Notes under the pieces: generated by a model
Told to the model about the DNA's origin: nothing
Databases searched by the model: none
What the model saw: only the letters and a program-made list of their open reading frames with translations
Program-made: the position numbers and the translations under genes
In this document: one piece after another, positions 46,880 through 59,519 of the stretch
How the letters are laid out: every line of letters begins with the position of its first letter
Position numbering within the stretch: position 1 is the first letter of the stretch
Assembly (NCBI GenBank): GCA_950295325.1
Contig: OX485806.1
Location: forward strand, 4,216,001 to 4,280,000
Direction: 5' to 3'
Origin: Polytrichum commune
Lineage: Eukaryota; Streptophyta; Polytrichopsida; Polytrichales; Polytrichaceae
DNA: 64,000 nt

Positions 46880-48060
46880 GTTGTAAGTGTTTCTTTGTCT
46901 TTTGCTTTTGCTTGAATGTATGTTTGATGCAAGAGCATGTGACTTGAGTGTCTTGAGTGTTGAGAGGCTTATTTGAGAGGTTTCAAGGTGTTTAGAGTTC
47001 GAAAACAATTGACTTGAGTGTTTAGAGCATTTAAGGGTTTCTTTGAGAGGCTTATTTGAAGATGTTTAGACTCTAAGAGCAGATGACTTGAGAGGCTTGA
47101 GTGTTGAGGAGTTCATTTGAGAGGTTTGAAGGTGTTTAGACTTCAAAACATATGACTTGAGTGTTTTGAGTGATTTAAGCTTTATTTGTGAGGCTTGAGT
47201 GTTGTAAGGTTTGTTTGAAATCATTCAAGGTGTTTTGAGTTGAAGGAAGTGTTGTTTGAGTGCCTTGAGTGTAGGAGATTTGAGTTGAGGTATTTGAGAA
47301 TGTAAGGCACATTTGAGGTGAAGAAGATATTGTTTGAGTAATTTGAGTACCTTAAAACTTATTTTGAATTGTAGAAGATTTGACTTGAGGTATTTGAGAG
47401 TGTTAGATACATTTGAGAGAAAATTCATTCATTTGAGTGAAACAAGATCTAACTTGAGTGATTGGAGAGTGCAAAAGGCACATTTGAGAGAAAATGCATT
47501 TATTTGAGTGAATCAAGATCTAATTTGAGTGATTGGAGAGTGCAAAAAGCACATTTGAGAGAAAATGCATTCATCTGAGCCAATCAAAATCTAACTTGAA
47601 TGATAAAAGAGTTCATAATCTACATTTGAGAGGAAGTGGACTCATTTTAAATGCAAAGATCTTACTTGAGTAATTAGAATGTCTTTAGGCACTATGAAGG
47701 GTGTATTAAATCTTAATTGAGTGTTTGAGGGCTTCTTTGAAGCTTTGAAGGCATTGAACGTACGTGAAGTTTGAGATCATCTAACTTGGGTCATTTTTAT
47801 GATGAAACGTTTACTTGAGAGATAGGCTAGCCATTTGAGCTAAAGAGGAGTATACTTGAGTGATTTGGATAGTTTGAGTGTTGGAAAGCACATTTGAAGA
47901 ATAAGGCTAATTAGTCTAAATCGAGAGGAGTATAATTGAGTGTTTTGAGTGCTTCAAGCGCCATTTGAAATAGAGGTTTGTTATTTGACCTCAAGTAAAT
48001 CTAACTTCATTGGTTTGAGGGTAAGAGTGTTTTATTTAAGGTGTTGAACTACAATAATAC
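46880..48060 (+). repeat. TTGAGTG/TTTGAGAG degenerate repeats in the Copia leader
   Basis: About 1.2 kb of irregular units built from CTTGAGTG, TTTGAGAG and CACATTTGAG. Some longer blocks recur, for example AGAGTGCAAAA(G/A)GCACATTT twice within 47460-47560. No protein domain is seen. It lies between the primer site and gag. Confidence 0.75.
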
Positions 48061-48159
48061 ATTAGTGGTGCATTTTAGGTCCTAAGGGCTTGATTTGAAA
48101 ATTTTGAGCGTACAAACCCATTCTTCAAACATTTTTTTGAGAGCGAAAGGGCTAGAGTC

Positions 48160-48850
48160 ATGAACAAGTTTCACAAAGAAAAATTTAGCCTTTGGAAGTT
48201 CAAAATGGAGATGGATTTGGTTTCTATGGACCTTTGGGACATTGTGGATGGATCCGGGAAGGCTCTACCTTCCAATGCGGATCCCAAAGTGTTGAAAGAC
48301 TACTAAAGGCATGTCAATAAGGTCATGTCCATTATCGGCCTTAACTTGGCGGATAACCAACTTCCGTACATCAAAAGTTGCAAAGGATTGACGAAGGCGT
48401 GGAATACCCTTTGCAATATCCACGAGATGAAGAGGTTGTTCATTATCCTTTTCATTTCCCGCAAGTTCTTCATGTGCAAGATGCGAGAAAACAACGACTT
48501 GTTGGACCACGTCAACAAAGTCAAAGCACTTGTAGACTAGCTCGCGTGTTTGGAGGCACCCATGCGGGAGAAAAACATTGTCATGACTTCACTCTAGAGT
48601 TTGTTGGCATCGTACGAGTATTTGATCATCACCTTGGAGACGATGCTCATGAAGGAGCTGACGATGGAATATGTGACAACTCATTTGATGTACGAGATGT
48701 TGAAACGCAAGGAAAAAAAACCCCAATGCGAAGACGCGGTAATGGTGTCGCGTCAAAGCAAAGTGGACAATATGTCTTCGCGACAAGGCATAAGGACGTA
48801 CTTTTGTTATGCAAATCGGGTCACATTGCGAGATTTTGCTACACAAAATA
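48160..48850 (+). pseudogene. Copia gag remnant
   Basis: ATG at 48160 opens MNKFHKEKFSLWKFKMEMDL, and the next peptides (DLWDIVDGSGKALPS, then AWNTLCNIHEMKR) fit the Copia gag domain. It is broken by in-frame stops near 48303, 48538 and 48595. The zinc knuckle is degraded near 48800-48840 (YFCYANRVTLRDFA, with the last positions lost). Confidence 0.75.
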
Positions 48851-48925
48851 AACAATGAGAAGGAAAATACCACAAATGCAGATGATGAGGAAGAATTTGC
48901 ATTTGCAACGTAATATAAAACGCAT

Positions 48926-50255
48926 TTGATGAGCATTTACAAATGGATTATGGATTCGGAAGCCACAAATCACATGACTTTGCATAAGATGACATTTGAC
49001 ATCTACGAGGTAATTTCTCCATGTAACATGCGCATGGGTGATGATAGCATGACCGAAGCCATCAGAATGGGGTCCTTTGTCATTGGAGTTGAAATGAGAG
49101 GCAAAATGACTAGAATTTGTATCATGGATGTACTTCACGTGCCTAAGTTGCAAGTCGACTTGCTCTCAGTGAGCAAGTTTTTGTCGAATGGGTTGAAGGT
49201 GCAACTTCATGTAATTGTTTGCATTGTGGGAGGTGAAAATGGCAATGTGGTTGCAATAGCTCGACGTGAAGGAAATAAATACCAAATGAACTTCATGGAG
49301 GTGTGCGGAGCGGATGCGGCCAACTTCATGCGTTCATGTGTGGGAGGCGATCCGATGGAGCTTTGACACTGCCAACTCAAATATTTGAATGTGATGAGCA
49401 TTTATGCACTTAAAAGCATGGTGATAGGCATGAATCTAGGTAAAACCTCTCATTCCAGCTCTGCATTGGTTTGAGGATCATGCATGGAGGGTAAGCAATA
49501 TGTGGTTAAATTGTTTGATGATTTGGAGAGGCAAGCAACAAAACCCTTGGAGATTGTGCATTTGGTTGTTTATGGCCCCATGAGAAATATGTTTGTGGGA
49601 GGGACAAGGTGTTTCGTTACTTTCATGGATGATTTTCTGAGTAATGTGTGAGTTTATATGACGAAATTCAAAGGAGAGTGGTTTGAGAGGTTTAAGGATT
49701 TTTTAGCATTTGTAGAAATTCAATCAAAGCATGAAATCAAGGATTTTTGGTGGATAAGTGGAGGGGATTCCATTTCAGAAGATGTTGAAGTATTTTTTTA
49801 TGAAACACAATATTGAGAGCATGCATTGGACCAATGGAGTGTGCAATTTGAACCGTTATTGTAATGGCAAAGCGTATGTTTGAAGCCTTAAAACTCAAAA
49901 AAAATCTTTGGGCAGAAGCGATGACAAATGCAGTTTACACACTAAACCAATGTCCAACGAAGGCCTTATGCTTTGTTACACCCGAAGAAAAGTGAAGCGG
50001 GAGGAGGCCTTGTGTTGCACACATGCGTGTGTTCGGAAGCATTGCTAATGCAATAATTTCATACGAAGAGAGGGGCACGCTCAATGCAAAAGGAAATCAA
50101 ATGCATATTTTTCGGATATTGCAAGGGTATGAAGGCGTATAGATTGATGTATTTGGAGACAAAGAAAATCATAAAATGTAGAGATGTTGTGTTTATGGAA
50201 AATAGTGGGAGCATTAAAAACGATTTGGAGTGGGAGAAATGAATGTCCTACGGTG
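48926..50255 (+). pseudogene. Copia protease remnant, gag-pre-integrase and integrase
   Basis: WIMDSEATNHMTLHKMTFD corresponds to the protease active-site region, with DSG changed to DSE. DVLHVPKLQVDLLSVSKF follows. Near 49366 comes HCQLKYLNVMSIYALKSM, then the GKQ block and HLVVYGPMRN..FVTFMDDFL of the integrase core. 50085-50200 encodes KCIFFGYCKGMKAYRLMYL, the conserved integrase tail. Several stops break the frame. Nothing resembling reverse transcriptase follows before the 3' LTR. Confidence 0.75.
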
Positions 50256-50452
50256 GTGCTAGTGGACGAATTTTCCAAATCAATGTTTGATGATGGCCAT
50301 GGACAATTCGTGGATGGCAACGTGCAAGTGTGAGGTAATGGAGTTGCAATCGGAAAGGCACATGTTGTGGAATGCGCCAATGTGGCAATATTTGAAGGTC
50401 CTTTAAGTTGGAGTAAAACAATTAGGCATAATATGGGGAAACTTATGGGCAA

Positions 50453-50700
50453 TGTTAGAAACTCACTATATGGGGTTGAAAAACTGAGAAACAATAAGGT
50501 TAGAATAAGGCCACAACAATGGTCCGAGAGGGATAAGAATTATCCCATATTTTTTGTATGAACCAAGGGAAAGAAGAAAAACAATAAAAGACAAAGCAAG
50601 GAGAGCATGACACCCTCTCACTCCAAGCATTGTTCATATGGCTTTGTTTATGTATAATATGCTTGTGCAATCTCATTTCTAGTTCTATTGACTTCCAATA
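50453..50700 (+). repeat. 3' LTR of the Copia element
   Basis: It starts TGTTAGAAAC after a purine-rich stretch (ATGGGGAAACTTATGGGCAA) that may be the polypurine tract, and ends TTCCAATA like the 5' LTR. Confidence 0.7.
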
Positions 50701-52051
50701 ATTTCAAGACAACACCACATTGTCTTGGCTACCACAATGCGATTGCAGAACCCAAAGATCATGCACATGCTTAGCCTGTCTAGGGCCACAACCAACTTCA
50801 TTATCCAAGAAGTTTATCCCCCCCCCCCCCCCCCCCGCTCTCCTACCCACCCCAACGACCACCATACAATTCACATAATTACCTTTTGCCACGACTAGTT
50901 CAAAGAAAACTCTGAACGAAAAAAAACAAAAAAATTAAATAATAACATCATGCTCATAGAAATTCTTCAACATTGATGAAAACAAATCCGCTTGTTGTCC
51001 TAACCCATCCAATCCCCAACCATGGGGGGCGGGGGGGAGGTACTAGCTACTTGGGGAGGGATGTATACACATGCGAACAAGGGGTATTATTGCAGGCAAC
51101 ATTTTGATTGACCGGACTAATTAAATGAACCCTTCATGGTGTTTTACAGATTTCATGTACTTACTTCCAAATTATCAAGGAGGTAACTTTTTAGCCCCTT
51201 AATTTATCATAGAAAAATGAAGTAAATATATTAAAAAATTATATATTTTAAATATGCTTTAAAATGATGAAGCCCAAATAGGGCCCAACTCTTAAAACAT
51301 AGGTAATCGCAACTTACCCATTTTGTCACATGAAAGTTGTTCCTTGTAACATCTACTAAGGATGGGGTCCCTTATTGAAGGGTTTGGGAACTTGGGAATG
51401 GGTCATGTGCTTTAAAGGGACACATCTACCTTAGTATTTATCACAAATGATTGGAGGAGGTGATTTGAACAACTTGAAACTAATATAATATTGCTCCTTT
51501 GTGTATGTAGTTAAAGAGGTATATAACAAATATTAACATAGATGGAACTATCACACTACCCAAGGCCAAAACTTTAAAATATTGCAAAATAAATACATAT
51601 TGATTATGGGAAATGTCCACCACCTTAACACCGAGCTCATGTGGTCGGTTTGAGTCATCTACCAATAAAACTTTAAACCCTTATAACTTTTGCATATGAA
51701 ATTCGAATAAGACGTAATTTAATATGTTGAAATCCCTTGTCAATTGCTAATGAAAAACATGTACATGCCTTTGAATCTAATAATAGAATATGCTAAGCAC
51801 TTAAAGTGACGGTCCAGCACCATCTACCTTAGTGCAAGGATTTGATTTTGGCTCTTAAGTATGTCACTTATCTCAAGCTTTCATTACGGCAGGCTAGTGA
51901 CTGAGCCATAACAATAGTGTCTGCACCATATGGCCTGAAATAAACCTCTCCTTGTATGAGGTGGATTACAATATTGCTAAAAACTTCAAGAAGTAACAAC
52001 AGTGGCAGGAATCAGGAATGAGGCTTTTGGCATTGGGACGATCAACACGTA
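50701..52051. other. No recognisable gene; C19 tract at 50818-50836
   Basis: AT-rich DNA with a C19 homopolymer at 50818-50836 and a G-rich patch near 51025-51040. No domain, RNA gene or terminal repeat was seen. Confidence 0.5.
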
Positions 52052-53508
52052 CAGTCTAACCTTGATAATGTCACACCATCCGTTTCACCCAAAAGAGTGA
52101 CATAAACAAGGTGTGACATATTTCATAATGTCACATTTTGAAGATTTGTGCATAATGTGATATTATCAAAAAAAGGTAGAAAATCAAAATAAAATTACAA
52201 TGTAAAAAAGAAAATAACAAATACGAGACTTCAATGTTTTTGAATGTAAAATCTAATTCAAAATTGTGAATAACAACAAGAGTACATCATAATGTGTCAT
52301 TGAGATCAGGTAAAGACCTCTCACTAGAGACAAAGAAGCTTCTAATGTCACATTGTTTTGTTGATGTTAAATGTGCAACACCAATTCTAATGAGTTTGTC
52401 ATGGATTTTTTCCATTCCTAACAACTCCAGAGTGTTGAAAATCTGAGAACCTTGGCTAGCCATAAAATTCAAAACATCTTTAGCATATTTTTGTGCATCG
52501 CTTAGCTTCACTACTTTAGACTCATCATCACTGCTATCAACAATCAATGGGTCTACTTCCATGGAATCAAGAACCTGTTCGTCATCTTGCACTAATTGCA
52601 CAAGCTCCTCAGTAGAATATTCCACCTCAAAATCATCTCCACCTTCCATGTTTATGTACTCCAAAGGACAAAGCATTTCTACAGGTTTGCCTTCGACATC
52701 CAAACCCAAATTCAATGCGGCGATGAGATTGCCCAATTCCAAAGCTGCTTCCTTCATTTTGGACTTCATATGTTCATCAAAATTGTTGATATATGCATTC
52801 CACTCTGTAGGCAATATGGCGGACTTTCTCCAACAATTTATAATGGTTTGATCATCTAATTCATGCCAGAAACAGAGCCGAGAAGGTTATCTCCAAAACT
52901 AGGAAACGAATCAGATGGGCGCCCAAACTAATAAACCAGTGATAAACAACCCTCTAACTTAGTTTATAGATTCTGCTAAACAAAATTGGGGATCTCCCTC
53001 TACTTCCCAAATGTGAGTACCTTCCAGAAACCCCAATTCTAGCTCCGTGAAGCAAAATTCCTTGGTTTCTTCTTCTTCTTCTTGTGCCCACATGCGTGAA
53101 CACCGTGAAAAGACACACAGCTGAACACATGTGACAGAAGGTGGGGTGCATAGGGCCGAGAAGTCTTGACAACACCGTGAAAAGACAACACCTTTGAGTG
53201 TCGTGTATAGACAACACCATTCAGGGGTGGTGCACGATCAAGTTCCAAGAATAGCATTGCATTTATCACAGGGGTGGCGCATGACCCTTTCGGCTACTAC
53301 AATCTGTCCATCCAACCATCACATACAATCCATCCATACTTGGTATTATCACATTTACACTACGGATTTTGGAAAAAAATAGTGACATTACCAAGGGTGA
53401 TAGGGATAATAACGAGGGAGTTTTACACTATGAAAATCGGTTTCAAACTTTTAGGTGACAATATCAAGGTGTTCTATTAACAAGGGTGACATTATCAAGG
53501 TTAGACTG
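52052..53508 (-). mobile_element. pogo/Tigger DNA transposon derivative (1457 bp)
   Basis: Perfect 23-bp terminal inverted repeats at 52052-52074 and 53486-53508, beginning CAGTCTAACCTTGATAATG. A TA duplication lies at 52050-52051 and 53509-53510. TA targets and CAGT ends are diagnostic of pogo/Tigger. GTGACATTA(T/C)CAAGGGTGA-like motifs recur near the ends. The interior keeps only the C-terminal part of the transposase. Confidence 0.9.
52287..52860 (-). pseudogene. Tigger transposase C-terminal fragment
   Basis: Read on the minus strand. INCWRKSAILPTEWNAY matches the block that follows the DDE catalytic core in Tigger/jerky transposases (usually I..CW+K.GI.P). The next 160 codons are open and include an acidic segment (VDSSDDESK) and a plausible C-terminus, stopping at 52287. 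The DNA-binding and catalytic parts are missing, so this is an internal deletion product. The frame without stops suggests fairly recent loss or chance. Confidence 0.75.
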
Positions 53509-53510
53509 TA

Positions 53511-54061
53511 ACGTCATTGAATGTTGTCCTACAATCGTGGAAATGAGGAGTATTATAAAAATGTAAAGAATGCGGGATCGGTGTTTTAGCAAAAAGGCAT
53601 TGTGATCGATGTCGAAGAGAAGAATTGATTTGCCTGGAGGCTTGATTGCTGGACTGATTGTTTGATTGATTGTTTGATTGTTGTGGGCTTGACTTTTAGT
53701 CAAATCTCGACAAATGCAGCTCAACTCCTAGCAATTGCAGCCTTGATTTCGTTGGGCCACTTCTGCTTCGTAGGCAGGCTGCAGGGAACACCGAGGCTAA
53801 TCAATGATCACATGAGGAGAGCGCTTAATGTTTGCAACTTTGTCAATGTAATCGGTCTGGAACTGAAATCAAACTTCGAGAAGAAGTAAACACTTGTCTG
53901 TGGGGCTTAATCCATCCCTTAAAGGCGTTGGTATCAGCGACTTTTTTTTATCACTTGTACTGTGGCGGTGAAGTGGCCATTTTATGGTCTGTGAACATTG
54001 TGGTCAAGGCTATGTGGACAATACTTTTCGTATAAACTTCTGCGAATAATATGGAGGAGCT
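53511..54061. other. Short spacer between two DNA transposons
   Basis: No gene recognised. It contains an imperfect GATTGTTTGATT repeat near 53655-53685. Confidence 0.5.
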
Positions 54062-55539
54062 CAGGCCATAAATTTGACACCCTAGCCAAATTTCCAGGGG
54101 ACACCCTGCTCCAATTTTTGGGTGTCCACATAAATTTCTCTTAAATTTTTTTTTTGTCAAAATAGGTACAATTTTGAAAAATATATAATATCATTTCAAA
54201 ATTTCAATTAAAAATCAAAAAAATCACTACATATCATAACTTGCAATGCAAATCAAACCTACAAGCGGCGGCCTTTCATAGCACACCACTTTACCCATAC
54301 TTGTTCAAAGTCAATGGCCTCTATGGGGATTTTTGCCATTGCAACTCTCATTTGTGCTTCCAAAGTCTTTAATACCAAACTACACTGTAAAGTAGATTTA
54401 ATATGATTTTGAGTAGAAAATCCTCTCTCACAAGAAGCTGTACTAGCAGGAATTACAAGAACAGCTTGCCACAACTTTGTCATATGAGGATATCTTCCAA
54501 CATAGTCCAAATTGGAAGAATAAACCATCCAAGCTTGGTGCATTTTAAGACCACCACATGAAATATGAAGTGTATCCAAAAAACCTCGAAGCTCTGATTT
54601 TAAACCACGCTCATCAAAAAGATTCCCTCCATTAATGCAGAAGTGGTCAATGAAACTCTGAAGCCATAAATGAGCATTTCGATGAAGAAGTGTCAAGTCT
54701 GTTGAAAAACAGACAGGGCTAAATAGCTTAGTTGCATTGAAGAGCTTCAAATCAGGAAATCGTTGCTGCAATGATTCTATCACCTTAACCACATAGGCCT
54801 GTGCAATTAAGTCAGACTTGCAAAGAAAGAATGGACAAGGAATACTAAGCTCGAAAGTCTGGATCTATCACCCACCGTCAAAATATCAACAGATATGTAG
54901 AAGCATGTGATTCAAAGGGAATTGCTCAAAACAGTTTTGGTTGAAAAGCAAGAAAAACTCACATTGGTTGGAAGCAAGAAAAAACTCATATTGAGTGGAG
55001 GATGTGGAGGCACCACGGTGATAGAAACATTTGCCTCGCCATGTTCCTAGTTAGTCTCGCTCTCCATTCACCGTCCTAGCTCCCGGTTACAAAGGAAATT
55101 GCAAGAGCAAAGTTGAACTTAAGTATGTGAGTGAGTGTAGGAAGTTCTCCTACTGTTATGGGTTATGTTTTCCGGATACTTGAGCTGCACTTTATAGTAC
55201 TCAAGTAATACATATCATTTCAGTTTCTAGTGTGTCAATTGACGTGTGATTTTTTTCTTCACAAGTCACAGTACGTGTCAATTTCTAGAATGTGCGTGTC
55301 AATTGACGTGCATTTTTTTTTGTGCAAGTTTTTGCGTGTCAAAAAAGAAAAACTTGCAAAAACTTTGTCAAACATATACGCTGATAGGCCCTACAAGTAT
55401 AGGGGACACCCTGAATTTTTTTTGGGTGTAAAAAGGACACCCTTGTAGGATTTTTGGGTGTCCCCTGTTTGAGATTTGGGTGTCCTAGGACACTCTAGGA
55501 AGCAAAATACACCCCCCAGGGTGTCAATTTTATGCCCTG
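54062..55539 (-). mobile_element. hAT transposon derivative (1478 bp)
   Basis: Ends CAGGCCATAAATTTGACACC and the inverse of GGTGTCAATTTTATGCCCTG, with an 8-bp duplication GAGGAGCT at 54054-54061 and 55540-55547. GGGTGTCC/GGACACCC motifs cluster near both ends, as expected for transposase-binding sites. The interior holds a C-terminal transposase fragment. A tandem block with GTGTCAATTGACGTG lies near 55230-55320. Confidence 0.9.
54259..54792 (-). pseudogene. hAT transposase C-terminal (dimerisation) fragment
   Basis: A 177-codon open frame. YPHMTKLWQAVLVIPASTAS, then CERGFSTQNHIKS and LEAQMRVAM match the hAT C-terminal dimerisation domain (P.+.A..ER.FS..N.I+...+..L....L..LM). The BED finger and most of the RNase H-like catalytic core are missing, so this is a deletion derivative. 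Confidence 0.85.
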
Positions 55540-55898
55540 GAGGAGCTGATGAGTATTTAAGTTATTTGAAATGTGGATAAAGCATAGGGAATGCGGAGAA
55601 AGATAGCATGATTGAAGCATAGTCACCAGAAACAAACCTTCAAGGTAACTATTCAACTCAGAAAAGGCAGCCCAATGTTTGCAAAAATGAATCTATTTAC
55701 AATTTCATACACACAAATGTAGGAGAACACTTCTTTATTCGGAAAGGCATGCATTGCAATTTTCCTTTTAGTCATGTGAGAGATATTGGCAAAAAAAAAA
55801 CCATATATTTTAGGTAAGTTGCTTCTATTTTTTAACTTTGTTCAAGGCAATGTGAAAAACCCCTAAGTAGGTTTGCAATGTATATAATTCTATGTACT

Positions 55899-58480
55899 TC
55901 AAACACTTAATGCATATCTACCCCGCTTCGGCTTGCAAGCTCTTGAATCTAATACAACTCCCTTGCATGGAAATGATGTCAATGTGAAGTTTTTATGTGC
56001 GAACATGGTTGTAACAAAAGGCAAGTGCTCCATTAGTCGGTTGCGGAGTTTGTTCTTCAAGAACGACACATTGGAGAATGTTCTTTCATCCTCTACGCTC
56101 CCAGGCACCTGCACAATAAGGAGCAATGAAACAAAGTCAGCAAAGAGCCATCATCCACATCAACACGAAGAAATGCATGAGTGATATGGAAACAAAGTAA
56201 AAAATAAATACATAAAAACACCATACCTGGATCATTGCAATTTTTGCGAGTTTAAAGAACTCCGGAAAATTTTCTTTCAAAGGACCATATTGCGCCAAAT
56301 CTTTCTTATGGGATGCACATGTGAGTTAATCGCATGCGAACAATTATTCATCATTGCCGATATGAACTAGTGCAATTGTTGATCAAGCCAACTACATTAA
56401 ACACTATTGGACTAGTTTCATACACAAGTGGTCCGCTTGAAATGTTCATGGGGTGACCAAATATGGCTTTCAAGGTGTTCATGTGAGTTGTGAGAAAATC
56501 GGCATGTCCCGGTTCAAGCCAGAATTGAGGGTACACAATGGAAAGCGCATCCATTACATTTCTTGGTGGAAACCAATTTTCCAGTTCCATCACCATCATT
56601 GTTGCCACATCTATAGTCAACAACCCAATCAATTAGATTTACATACATAGAAAGAAGCAACTAAACTCAAGTTTCTACAAACACAAAAGGGACATGAGAG
56701 AAAGAAGGAAGGAAAAAACACAAAACAAAAAACAAAAAAGGTTTTAGGAATATATATATATACACATATACCTACAACCCAACCTTCATCTCGGCGATGG
56801 CAATATTGAATAACTCATGTGTTACAAATGTCCTCATGTGAGTGACATGATCAATGCATGTTGCATTGAGGTGTGGCCTCACTGAAGGGGACAAATGAGC
56901 CTCAAATACCAAATTCTCAACACAATCATTCACATTTGGATGCCATCTCATGCACATGCTCTCATGTGAGAGCTCATAAATCCTTTTGAAGCATGAAAAT
57001 GCATCACACATGGATGCATTTGGAGAGCAATACAAATCTTGCACATCTTGTACACATAAGTTCAAAACCCTCGTGAAATCACAAACATACATGGAGGGGG
57101 ATTATGCAAAGACAACCAAAGTCTTCACAACCTCTAGAAAGAGTTCCACCCAAACCCAAGTCAATGAACATTTGATGTCAGCCATTAGTTCATATTTTAC
57201 CCTCACAATTGGATTGTTGGCTTCACAAACTTATCCCGTACATCATCACCAAAAGGGTGCGGTATACGGACAAAACGCGTTTTTAAGGGACTTAGTACAT
57301 TGATCCACCTAGTTTTTACAAATTGAAGTATTTTCCTTAGTTTAGAGTCAAGCAATTCAACAAGTTCTTGGAACTCTAAATGAAGTTTTGGAGACTTATT
57401 GAAATGCATGTGCAAGGCAACTAGTAGGGTCTCTATCCTAGACACCATCTTCAATTATGATAGACATTGCAGTGCGAGGTTGTTTCAATGCACCACACAA
57501 TGCATTCCTTGCATGTATGACATATGAAAGAACTACAACTTGGTAGTGATGTCATTCCTCTTCCTTTGTAGCATCAAGGCGTCATTTGCTCCAAATGCCA
57601 CGAATCGGTCCCTAATTTGGTGGGGGTCAGCCCACCTTGGTTAGTAAGAGGACCAACAATCAACATTACAGCCCTTGGTGACATGCTCCAAGGTGAGGAT
57701 TGATGACATTCTTTCCCAATTACAAATCGTGTAAACATGAATGGATATCCATGATTGGTTGTTTAATGTTATTACCTGATCATAAGAGGCCAAAAATATG
57801 AGGCAACACTTACTAATTTCGTTGTCTTTTCTTGCACAACATTTAGCAAATTGTCTGCCATTTATCAACCGGACCCTTTGGTCCAATGCTTTAATGGAAC
57901 CTACCAAGATATTGAACATACATTAGCTAGTAGGTGGATGTTGCAAAACAAAATGGGAAGAATTCTATAACTAGCAAGGAAAGAAGAGGTTATGTTTTCA
58001 CTTTAGGAACGCCAAGGAATTGTAGCATTTCCTTCAAGGAAGGATACTTGGTCATTGGCCTCCCGTATTGCAGTAGGCAAAAGACAACTGCCATTTGCAC
58101 CTCTTTGTGTTTTGGGAGCCCCAACTACATCTAGTGTGGAAATGTTACCCATTGGCATTGCTACAAATGCCTTCTCATCTTTCTTGAGGGTGGAGTCCAT
58201 ATCCCAAAACCACTATCATTTCTTCACTTTCAAGGTTGACAAGTCCATGAGGGCTTTCTCCCAACCTTGGTTTTTTTTTGAGTTGTCATCCTTTGCATGT
58301 ACAATCTTGTCTCTTCTGTTAATCTTGGAGCAGACAATGCACCTCACTTTGTCAAATTTTCCATCACACTCTGGCTCTTGCTCATACCAAGAGTATTCTG
58401 TTGCCCATGTCTTTTGGAACTTGCACCCAAACTCCACAAGGTTAGAGAACAAGAGCAACAAGACCATCCACGGAACCAAC
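55899..58480 (-). pseudogene. Broken hAT transposase (BED finger to dimerisation domain)
   Basis: Pieces in order along the minus strand. Near 58440-58330, CKFQKTWATEYSWY and CDGKFDKVRCIVCSKIN form a BED-like finger. 58200-58003 is a linker. 57919-57641 has FAKCCARKDNEISKCCLIF and NNQSWISIHVYTICNWER. 57454-57270 has PKLHLEFQELVELLDSKL and VKTRWINVLSPLK. 57092-56772 is another piece. 56126-55899 has VPGSVEDERTFSNVSFLKNK, the dimerisation block. The frames are separated by stops and shifts. No terminal repeats were found. It is a different hAT family from 54062-55539. Confidence 0.75.
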
Positions 58481-58740
58481 AAGATCACCAAGAAGACCAT
58501 GAAGACAACCATGAAGACGACCATCGGGAAAAGCATCAATATGACTAGCAACAAAAGCATCAAGATGACAAGCAACAAGAGCATCAAGAAAATCATCAAG
58601 ACAACCATGAAAAAAATCACCAAGATGAGCATCAGGACAACCAAGAAGAAAAACATCAGGAAGAGCATCAAGACGACCAACAACAAGAACGTTAAGACAT
58701 CTAGGATAAAGAACATCAAGACAACAAAAGCGCGATCAAC
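58470..58740 (+). repeat. Degenerate ~30-bp minisatellite
   Basis: Units of the kind AAGAAAA(A/T)CATCAAGACAAC recur with a codon-length period. This creates long shadow frames on both strands: Lys/Thr-rich on plus, Leu/Val/Met-rich on minus. It lies immediately upstream of the broken hAT transposase. Confidence 0.8.
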
Positions 58741-59519
58741 TTGAGCAAGGTGGCAACGGCCAAAAACCCCTATTTGCAAACCCTACCACCCAATGTCCAA
58801 AGCCAATTCCAAAGCACACAACTTAAAGCCACAATTTTGAAAGAGACATCTAGCAACAAACAAATTCAAGGTGAGCATCCAACGTCCACTCACCTAGATT
58901 CGAAGTTTCGTTCTTGAACTCACGCATTAGCTCTCCATAACTCCCACACTACCATGCACCTCCAAATCCTTGCACCCAACCACACCCACATTAATGCACA
59001 AAAATTCAAATCTACAATCCCAAGTATCAACAACCCCTACCTTAAAGTTACAACCATTGCCCATTCAAGCAGGGTTGGATGATGGAAGAGAAGCGATGGA
59101 TGGGGGTAGTGAAATCGATTGTGGTGGCGATGCATGAGCAACGAGGGAGACGCAACGGGCAAACTTTAAGTGGAGACAAGAGGCAGGGGCCACAAAGGTG
59201 GGCCTGCCACGCGACAGTAGGGGGTAATTTAAAATCCACTAGATCCTTTATTTAATAAGCGGGATTTCGTACCCCATTTTTAGATATAACACTAATGACG
59301 AGATATCGCCCAAATAAGCTTTGTTGGTTGGTATACTTTCTAAGCCCAATGTGATAGTTTGCACAAACCCACGACAATTATCCGAGTCAAAATTTACTTG
59401 CCACTTGATCTATATGACTGAATGAACATTCAAATATATAATCTACCAACATGGGTTCATCCAAAATTGAATCATCCATCACTTACATTCTTTCATTTGA
59501 AACATACATACATATCATC

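Larger units (their letters stand above)
46523..50700 (+). mobile_element. Ty1/Copia retrotransposon lacking RT/RNase H (~4.2 kb)
   Basis: Two direct LTR-like repeats (about 46523-46796 and 50453-50700) share AATAAGGTTAGAATAAGGCC, GAGAGGGATAAGAATTATCC and TTGTGCAATCTCAT. The flanks ATTTA and ATTTC may be a decayed 5-bp duplication. The order is primer site, repeat-rich leader, gag, protease remnant, gag-pre-integrase, integrase, then directly the 3' LTR. The reverse transcriptase and RNase H expected after integrase are absent. Stops and frameshifts occur throughout, so the copy is dead. Confidence 0.78.

Noticed and set aside
58055..58744. Long plus-strand Lys/Thr-rich and minus-strand Leu/Val-rich frames
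   Set aside because: Produced by a codon-periodic minisatellite, with part of the minus strand being hAT transposase; no domain in the repeat.
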